Below are positions 34,614 to 40,440 of a stretch of 40,440 nucleotides of DNA, piece by piece (position 1 is the stretch's first letter; each line of letters opens with the position of its first letter). Where the stretch lies: NCBI GenBank assembly GCA_017987895.1, contig JAGNSU010000023.1, positions 1 through 40,440 on the forward strand, in the 5' to 3' direction. Position numbers and translations under genes: made by a program. This DNA is from Flavobacteriales bacterium (lineage in GTDB: Bacteria > Bacteroidota > Bacteroidia > Flavobacteriales_F > PHOS-HE28). The notes below the pieces were generated by a model that did not search any database, had not been told where the DNA came from, and was given only the letters and a program-made list of their open reading frames with translations.

Positions 34614-35681
34614 TCACCGCCGCAAAACGCGCCGTATGACCAAGACGAGGAGCAAGGCCACCAGGATGCCCCACCAGAACGCCTTGTGCAGCACGGTGCT
34701 CTTCACCAGGTACCAGGACAACCGCCAGTTGGTGCCTCCCTCCTTCTTACCGAGGTGCTCGGCCCACCACGCCGCATCGTATTCTTCCGGGGCCATCAGC
34801 TTCTGGCCAGTGAGGGAGAAGGAACTCCACTTCACGGAGCCGGGATACACGTCAGCGATCAATAACGCATCGCGTGGCTCATCGCGAATGGCGCATTGGA
34901 TGTAGGTGATGTTGGGCGCGTGCCCCTGGAAGAAGATGCTGCTCGGGGCACCGCCGCCCATGCTGCCGCTGATCCAGTAGACATGGGCGTGCTCGGCGAT
35001 CTTCTCGAGGATCGGATACACATCCTCCTTGAAGTTGGGGCCCGCTACCGAACGGGTGTTGCCTTTGAAGAGATCGGAGTAATGCGGATCGCCCTCAGCC
35101 CAGATGGGGCGGTGGGAGATGACATATAAGTTGCGCACGCCGACGGCTTGACCGAGGTTGCGCAAGCGGCCAAGTTGATCATCGATCAGCGAACCATCAT
35201 TGAGTTCAGTATTCAGTACGAGTATGCGATCGTAAAATACCGTGTCGCTAACCCGCCCCGGATCGAAGGGCAGGTCGAACTCGATGGGGTCCTTCGCATC
35301 GATGCCGAACTCATCGTGATTCCCCAACGCATTGAAGAAGGGAGTATTCAACTTGCCGAAGAACGACCGCTGGTAGCGAGGCAGATCGTTCTCTGGATCC
35401 ATGAACAGATCGCCGGTGCTGAGAAAGAGGTTCGCGCCGAGCTTATTGATGGTGTCCAGGTTCGCCAACAGGGTAGCCGCCGGGTAGCCGCTGCGGTTGG
35501 TGCTTTCGCCGTGGAAGTGGCCTCCGATCAGGATGCGGTAATGGCCGGTGCTGTCGGCGGGAAGGACTTCGAGACCGTTGAAGGGGGAACGTTGAGCCCA
35601 AACGACTCCGGTGAAAAGGAGCCACAAGCCACAAGCTGCAAGCCTCAAGCGCGATCCGTCCGCAAGGCTGAAGAACCTCAT
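34614..35681 (-). CDS. Calcineurin-like metallophosphoesterase, membrane-anchored, atypical metal site
   Basis: A 355-aa protein with a signal peptide (LRLAACGLWLLFTGVVWA) and a C-terminal membrane helix (about 333-350, FWWGILVALLLVLVIRR) followed by basic residues, so the catalytic domain should face the periplasm. The phosphoesterase fold is recognised from STGDLFMDP (Asp91), GNHDEFG (120-126) and ISHRPIW (188-194). The first metal motif, normally DxH, reads GGHFHG (53-58). The last motif, normally GHxH, reads SGSMGGG (238-244). Two of the usual ligand sets are thus changed, and the enzyme may use one metal, another substrate or be inactive. It overlaps the CotH gene by 4 bp, suggesting they act together on a surface polymer. 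Confidence 0.75.
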   Translation of the reverse strand: MRFFSLADGSRLRLAACGLWLLFTGVVWAQRSPFNGLEVLPADSTGHYRILIGGHFHGESTNRSGYPAATLLANLDTINKLGANLFLSTGDLFMDPENDLPRYQRSFFGKLNTPFFNALGNHDEFGIDAKDPIEFDLPFDPGRVSDTVFYDRILVLNTELNDGSLIDDQLGRLRNLGQAVGVRNLYVISHRPIWAEGDPHYSDLFKGNTRSVAGPNFKEDVYPILEKIAEHAHVYWISGSMGGGAPSSIFFQGHAPNITYIQCAIRDEPRDALLIADVYPGSVKWSSFSLTGQKLMAPEEYDAAWWAEHLGKKEGGTNWRLSWYLVKSTVLHKAFWWGILVALLLVLVIRRVLRR

Positions 35682-38167
35682 GTTCCTTTCGCTGTTCTCG
35701 CTTCCCCTACGCGCTGGCCATCCTTTTCAATGCTGCTCCCGTTCGCCGCTTTGAACGTGGCCTTGGGATCCACCTCCACTTCCTTCAGCACGATGTGGAC
35801 CGGACCGTAGCGGATCTCGTCCTTGCCCGCATGGGCTCCTTCGGTGGCTTCGATGGAACCACTGTTCACGGTGATCGCCGATCCTTCCCGTCCTTCCACA
35901 CCTGTTCCAGTTCGACGGATGACGCATTCGGTGATCTCCACCCGTGCATGCACAGTGGCTTTCACCGCAACACCGGTCGCGCCATCCACGATGCTCGTGG
36001 CAAAGGAAAGTCCACCGCCCGCGACGCTGATGGCATCGTCCGCCGCCTTCAAGAATCGCGTGCCCGAGATCTGCAACGCAGCGAAGTGTGCCTCCAATTG
36101 ATCCGATCCGCCTTCGAACAGACTGTTCCGCAATTGTGCTTCGCCGAGGGAGATATCCAACAGCGTAGCTCCCGTACCCGCGAACGCGCAATGATCCAAC
36201 GTGACCGGCGCGCGGTAGAAACTCACGTCGCCGCTCCGCAGTTGATCCGGGTCATAGCGCCGCAACTGGAGGAACTGGACATGGTCCAGGATCGATCGTC
36301 GCTCCGGCTGGATCACATGCACCCCCATCGAACTGCTGTCCGGACTCGTGATGATGATCGGCATCTCCTCCGTGCCGGTCCACTGCAACGGTGAATGACT
36401 GACAAGTTCTGCTCCGTTCACTAGCGACAGCTTCAGTGGTGGGATCGCTATAAGGGTGTATCCAGCGGGAACAACGAGCGTCTCGGTGACCGTCCATGCG
36501 CCAGGTTTGAAGGTGAACGTGCGTTCAGCTTCATCCCTGACCAGGAGGTCTGAACGGTCCGCGTTCGGCGCAGTATGAGCAGAAAGCTCGAGTGCCTGGG
36601 CTTCGCGTAATGAGAACGGGAAGGCTTCCACGCTTCCGTTGCGCGAGGAACCCAGGATCCGGCCATCGATCTCCACTACTTCCTGTAACACACTATCCGC
36701 GACAGGTCCTGTAACGAAGCGCATCGCGAACGGTCTTCCCAGCGCGCCGCGCGGGCGGGCGGGGACGATCGCATCGCCCAATGGAGCGAAACCCCGCCCG
36801 TCATTGAACCTCAAACTGTCCACTCGGACCGGGAGGCTTTCGATCGGTACCACCAGCAGCAAGAGCGTGTCGCCGCTCATTCCCTGCAGGTGGGTGTGGA
36901 AGAGCTTCGGTGCCTTGAGCTGCGTTATGATCACGCGCTGGTTGGCATAGTAGAGGTCGCGGTCAAGCTCCTTGTAGGGGAACTCGCGGTAGAGGGTGGC
37001 GCTGGCCGTGTCCAACGCCCCTTTCAAGGCGGCAAAGGCGCTGTCCAGGTAATTCGGGGCAGCGAAGCGTTCCAGATGATGCACGTACGCGGCCATGATC
37101 GCCGGATCGTTGAACAGCTGCTGGTGCAACTCATCGCGTTCGCGCTGTACGCCCGTATAGCGGTAGGCTCCTGCGAGTTCCTTCAAGGGGAAGGCACTGA
37201 AGCTCTCGTAGCTCACGGGCTCCAGGCGTTGAATGGCGGGATCGTAGTGGAACTTCACATCGCTCCAATCCATGCTGTGGTGACCACCGATCAGATCGAG
37301 CAATGCCAACCGCCTTCCCGTCCGGTCCACATCGAATACTTCGCTGGCAGCGAGTTGGCCCCGCCGGAAACCGTCGACCAACGCCAAGGCTTCTTCGAAG
37401 TAGCGCTTCTGTTCGGGGTCCGCGGCCACATCGTTCGTGCCGTAGGCATCCAATGCCGCAGCCTGATAGCTTGCGTATGCCTCCTCCGAACGGATGCCCT
37501 GCATGGCGTTGAGGCGATGCTGCCAGAAGAGGCCGGGATCGAAACGCAGCAACGGACCGTTCAGCCGTTCGTTGTTCTCCAACAACTCGGGGCCGAAGTG
37601 CTCTTCGTAGGCATAGATGCCCAGATCATCGCCGTTGAAGGTGACGCGGCAGAAACCATAGCGCAAAGCGATGAGCCCTTCGCCACGCATCAATCGGTGG
37701 TAGAACCAATCGCACAGATAGTTGCGCGTGCCTGGATGTTGCAGGCTGAAGCGCTTCATGCCCTGGAAGCCACCATCCTTCTTCGCCTGCACGCGGAAGC
37801 TCCATTTGCTCCCCTGCACGTGATCATTGAGCTTGCCCTTGATGCGGATGCGCCCCTTGAAGGTGCGTCCATCGACCTGGAAAGCCGCGTCCACGAGCTC
37901 GTTGCCTTCGGGCATGATCACACCATGCTCACGAGCGGCCTCGACCACCTCGGTCAATCGCGCCAGATCCCGCTCCTCCACGGTGATCGAGATCACCGGC
38001 GGCTCCATGGCCAGCCCCGCCGGGTAGTTCACCGCGATCTGACGCACGAAGGTGATCAGGCCCGGATGGCCGCGCTGCCGAAGCGCGCGATCGGCCCACC
38101 AGCCCGCCAGTACCATCAGGACCAACACGGCCGCAACGATCAGGAACCAACGCGGTGGACGCTTCAT
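35678..38167 (-). CDS. CotH-like kinase domain protein with C-terminal beta-helix region
   Basis: An 829-aa membrane-anchored protein. An N-terminal signal anchor spans residues ~8-26 (FLIVAAVLVLMVLAGWW). The CotH-like domain follows: RIRIKGKLNDHVQGSKWSFR, GFQGMKRFSLQHPGTRNYLC, the GDDLGIYAYEEHFG turn, and DWSDVKFHYDP around the expected metal-binding region. Residues ~580-810 show short repeats expected of a right-handed parallel beta-helix, with many alternating V/I/L and G/N turns (LDHCAFAGTGATLLDISLGE; CVIRRTGTGVEGREGSAITV). CotH proteins are atypical protein kinases known from spore coats and surface structures; the target here is unknown. It lies 33 bp after the O-antigen-ligase-like gene and overlaps the phosphoesterase gene by 4 bp. 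Confidence 0.75.
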   Translation of the reverse strand: MKRPPRWFLIVAAVLVLMVLAGWWADRALRQRGHPGLITFVRQIAVNYPAGLAMEPPVISITVEERDLARLTEVVEAAREHGVIMPEGNELVDAAFQVDGRTFKGRIRIKGKLNDHVQGSKWSFRVQAKKDGGFQGMKRFSLQHPGTRNYLCDWFYHRLMRGEGLIALRYGFCRVTFNGDDLGIYAYEEHFGPELLENNERLNGPLLRFDPGLFWQHRLNAMQGIRSEEAYASYQAAALDAYGTNDVAADPEQKRYFEEALALVDGFRRGQLAASEVFDVDRTGRRLALLDLIGGHHSMDWSDVKFHYDPAIQRLEPVSYESFSAFPLKELAGAYRYTGVQRERDELHQQLFNDPAIMAAYVHHLERFAAPNYLDSAFAALKGALDTASATLYREFPYKELDRDLYYANQRVIITQLKAPKLFHTHLQGMSGDTLLLLVVPIESLPVRVDSLRFNDGRGFAPLGDAIVPARPRGALGRPFAMRFVTGPVADSVLQEVVEIDGRILGSSRNGSVEAFPFSLREAQALELSAHTAPNADRSDLLVRDEAERTFTFKPGAWTVTETLVVPAGYTLIAIPPLKLSLVNGAELVSHSPLQWTGTEEMPIIITSPDSSSMGVHVIQPERRSILDHVQFLQLRRYDPDQLRSGDVSFYRAPVTLDHCAFAGTGATLLDISLGEAQLRNSLFEGGSDQLEAHFAALQISGTRFLKAADDAISVAGGGLSFATSIVDGATGVAVKATVHARVEITECVIRRTGTGVEGREGSAITVNSGSIEATEGAHAGKDEIRYGPVHIVLKEVEVDPKATFKAANGSSIEKDGQRVGEARTAKGT

Positions 38168-38200
38168 ATGCTGGAAAAGCCGTGCGAAAGTAAGCGCCCG

Positions 38201-39568
38201 TCAATGGCCGGGTGGGAGCGGCTGCCACTGGGGCTCGGCCACAGCACCGGGCTCCTCCTCCGCGGCTTGCTGCTGCCGTTCCTCCCACTCCACGATCTCC
38301 GGCTCCGTCACCAACGTGAGGATGATGACCAGCATGATGGTGAAGGGGTTCAATGAACCGCTCAACCACGATTCGTACAACACAGAGAACATCACGGCGA
38401 ACATGGTGGCCAGCGCCATGGGGACACGCTTGCTCGCCTTGATGAAGATGAGGAAGAAGCTGCGGAAGAAGATCAACAGGCCAATGATCCCCACGTTGAA
38501 CCACATGGTGAGATAGCTGTTGTGGACCCCGCCGTGGTGGCCCAAAGTGCGCAGGTAGGCGTAGTTCTTCCGCATGATGAACTCATCGTTCCCAAAGCCG
38601 CCGCCGAACATGAAGTAGTCCTGGATCTTGCCCCACGCGAACGCCCAGGCGATGTACCGGCCCGAGCCGTCCTCCAGGGTCTCCACGCGCATATAGTGCT
38701 GCAGGCCCAGGGCGAACACGATCGCCGTGAGATTGGAGGACACCGCCTCCACCACACCCAGGAACACGATGAACATGATCACACCGATGAAAGGGGACAA
38801 ACTGAAGAACCGACTGAAGAGAAGGAACATCAGTGTCGCGGTGAGCGAGGTGCGCGATCCGCACGCGATGAGGAAGCCGCCCACGATCGCATAGAAGATC
38901 ATCTTCGTACGGAACGGCAGCAGGTCCCTTTTCAGGCTATTGATGATCACGAAGAGCATGAACACCAGGAAGGTAAAAATGCCCAGCCCGTTGGGGTTGC
39001 CGAAGAACCCCCGGAACCGGCCACCCGCGAAGGCCCACCAGTTGGGGCCCAACCGCATGAGCTGCGACGCGAGAAGCAGGGCGACCAGAAAATACATCAA
39101 GTTCTTGAAGAAGTCCCAACCGTGGCGCCTGAAGTTCAGCAGCACGTAGTTCGGCACCACCAGGTAGAGCAGCGCGTACGAAATGGTCTTCTGGACACCC
39201 GTGATGGGGTCGTTGCTGAAGATGAGCGGGAAAAAGGAGTAAACGAAGAACGGCAGGAAGAGCTTGAACACCGCCGCCATTGGTTGGAAGCGCCATTGGT
39301 CGGCGAGGAGGATCACGGACAGGGCGATGATGTATGCGTACTTGGCCGTCTTGATCTTCCGCATCTGGAAGATCTCCGGGGTCATGTCCGACAGCACCAG
39401 AATGAAGATGAAGCCGAAGAGCATATCGGGGAACGACTCGCGCCGGTAGAAGAGGAACACCGTGATCGGCAGCAAGACATAGATCAAGGGCCCTGCGAAG
39501 ACCGTCGCGAACACCCACGCAAGGATGAGCACGAAGAGTTGGATCCGGTCGCGGAGGAAGTCGAGCAT
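38201..39568 (-). CDS. O-antigen ligase / polymerase-like (Wzy_C) membrane protein
   Basis: A 455-aa polytopic inner membrane protein with about 10-12 hydrophobic helices and a hydrophilic Gln/Glu/Pro-rich C-terminal tail. Family landmarks are RFRGFFGNPNGLG before a helix, GSRTSLTATLMFLL, and the large periplasmic loop ending GHHGGVHNSYLTMWFNVGIIG, where the HNSYL phrase is typical of Wzy_C/WaaL proteins. Such proteins polymerise or ligate undecaprenyl-linked glycans at the periplasmic face. Whether it is a ligase or polymerase cannot be told. It sits between two CotH-like genes, with 3 and 33 bp gaps, in one operon. Confidence 0.85.
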   Translation of the reverse strand: MLDFLRDRIQLFVLILAWVFATVFAGPLIYVLLPITVFLFYRRESFPDMLFGFIFILVLSDMTPEIFQMRKIKTAKYAYIIALSVILLADQWRFQPMAAVFKLFLPFFVYSFFPLIFSNDPITGVQKTISYALLYLVVPNYVLLNFRRHGWDFFKNLMYFLVALLLASQLMRLGPNWWAFAGGRFRGFFGNPNGLGIFTFLVFMLFVIINSLKRDLLPFRTKMIFYAIVGGFLIACGSRTSLTATLMFLLFSRFFSLSPFIGVIMFIVFLGVVEAVSSNLTAIVFALGLQHYMRVETLEDGSGRYIAWAFAWGKIQDYFMFGGGFGNDEFIMRKNYAYLRTLGHHGGVHNSYLTMWFNVGIIGLLIFFRSFFLIFIKASKRVPMALATMFAVMFSVLYESWLSGSLNPFTIMLVIILTLVTEPEIVEWEERQQQAAEEEPGAVAEPQWQPLPPGH

Positions 39569-39571
39569 GGC

Positions 39572-40440
39572 CTAGTGAACGGACAGATGGGTCGCCGCGT
39601 AAGCGTGCATAGCGGCAGGCCGATCCCGGGCAAAGGTGCGTAACACCTCCACGTTGCGCTCCCATCCAGCGACCGTGGGCGGTTTACGCCAGCGCGCCAC
39701 ATGGTCCGCCATCTCCGGCGCGAGTTGTGCGCGTGCCTCGTCAATAACAGTGAGCATGCCTCCGGTGGAAAGAGGACCAGCGAGGAGCCGTTCGACCTCG
39801 GCCAGCATCCGTTCCCGCAGACCATCGGACCGCATCATCGCTTTGTAAAGGCGGGCGATCGGCCCATTGTGCCGCTCCACATGCGCGAACGGATCGGTTG
39901 TGACCGGGGCGGAATAGCCAAGGCCCATGTCGCTGTCACCCATCATCATATGCCAGCGCCCGTCGTGCGGTCCAGGGAGCGTATCAGCCACTCCCGTCCA
40001 GCGCCAGTAGCGCACGTTCTGGTCGGGCCAATCCATGTTGCCCAAAATGAGTTGAGCGGCCATGTAGGCGAGGAACCCGTCCACGTCCAGATAGCGGGAC
40101 ACGCTGTCCACGAACGCGGGTGCGGATGCGTCCCATCGTTCGCTCCACGTAAGGAAGCGGCTGAAGTGCTTGATCTGCGCCTCATCACCTTTATACAGCT
40201 TCAAGCGGTCCTCCAATACCGTGTAACGCTTCGCCGAACCGCCATACCGGCGCGCCAGCTCGTTGTTATCCATCCGGTCGCGTACATGATGTACGCCCCA
40301 GTATGCTCCGTTCAGGTACATCACCACGGAACGTCCACCCGTGGTCACGAAAGGCAGGCCGGTACACATGCGATGCTGCACCAGATCCCGCATGAAGCTG
40401 TCCGCCTGGTCATTGCCGGCGGCGCGAAGTATCACGCTCT
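39572..40440 (-). CDS. CotH-like protein, C-terminal part (5' end outside the window)
   Basis: The C-terminal ~289 residues of a CotH-kinase-family protein that continues past the window end. Characteristic phrases are MYLNGAYWGVHHVRDRMDNN with ELARRYGG, the NMDWPDQNVRYWRW segment and RWHMMMGDSDMGLGYS, which matches the metal/nucleotide region (D-x-D-x-G) of CotH domains. The C-terminal helical segment is HVARWRKPPTVAGWERNVEV, then LRTFARDRP. It is closer to the classical CotH pattern than the 829-aa neighbour. It ends 3 bp before the O-antigen-ligase-like gene, so it is upstream in the same operon. Confidence 0.8.
   Translation of the reverse strand, partial: SVILRAAGNDQADSFMRDLVQHRMCTGLPFVTTGGRSVVMYLNGAYWGVHHVRDRMDNNELARRYGGSAKRYTVLEDRLKLYKGDEAQIKHFSRFLTWSERWDASAPAFVDSVSRYLDVDGFLAYMAAQLILGNMDWPDQNVRYWRWTGVADTLPGPHDGRWHMMMGDSDMGLGYSAPVTTDPFAHVERHNGPIARLYKAMMRSDGLRERMLAEVERLLAGPLSTGGMLTVIDEARAQLAPEMADHVARWRKPPTVAGWERNVEVLRTFARDRPAAMHAYAATHLSVH

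Noticed and set aside
36890-39643. Long plus-strand open frames opposite the CotH-like and O-antigen-ligase genes
   Set aside because: Both are antisense shadows. The minus-strand frames carry clear family motifs and membrane helices.

Overview
The window reads as a chromosomal segment of a GC-rich member of the Bacteroidota, probably Flavobacteriales-like. The evidence is a type IX secretion (T9SS) type-B sorting domain, a DUF6089-type outer membrane barrel, Bacteroidota-style Rhs genes, TAnnTTTG promoter elements and weak Shine-Dalgarno use. Almost all genes lie on the minus strand.

Layout. (1) 1-4350, core-like: a T9SS cargo protein, a nitronate monooxygenase-like flavoprotein and, divergent from it, a plus-strand outer membrane barrel (3388-4350). 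(2) About 4494-33590, accessory island. It is bracketed by two direct copies of a block made of the last codons of the barrel gene, a 58-bp module (56/58 identical) and a GC-rich terminator. Deleting one repeat plus the interior leaves the barrel gene facing the epimerase gene convergently, with a single terminator between them. (3) 33644-40440, an exopolysaccharide or cell-surface gene set: epimerase, phosphoesterase-like protein, CotH-like protein, O-antigen ligase/polymerase-like membrane protein and the end of a second CotH protein.

The island centres on eight tightly packed minus-strand genes (33388 down to 8727). In order they encode an outer membrane barrel, a secreted Ig/Fn-like protein, a lipoprotein, a 1861-aa SpvB-like protein, a secreted protein carrying a displaced YD tail, a periplasmic protein, a 4273-aa Rhs protein, and a small exported protein. 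The Rhs protein has a roughly 900-residue beta-propeller inserted inside its Rhs shell and a variable C-terminal tip with an HEIGH zinc-peptidase motif. The small exported protein starts inside the Rhs stop codon and is a candidate immunity protein. Every product except possibly the lipoprotein has a Sec-type signal and none shows a T9SS sorting domain, so the operon may encode its own export or display route. This last point is inference.

Downstream lies what looks like an older tip/immunity module: fragments of a metzincin-like tip followed by an exported protein. It is interrupted by a RAYT transposase carrying two opposed REP hairpins inside a larger inverted repeat. Further along are an IS1-type transposase and a 400-bp array of degenerate 21-bp (seven-codon) tandem repeats. 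No tRNA, rRNA or CRISPR array was seen.
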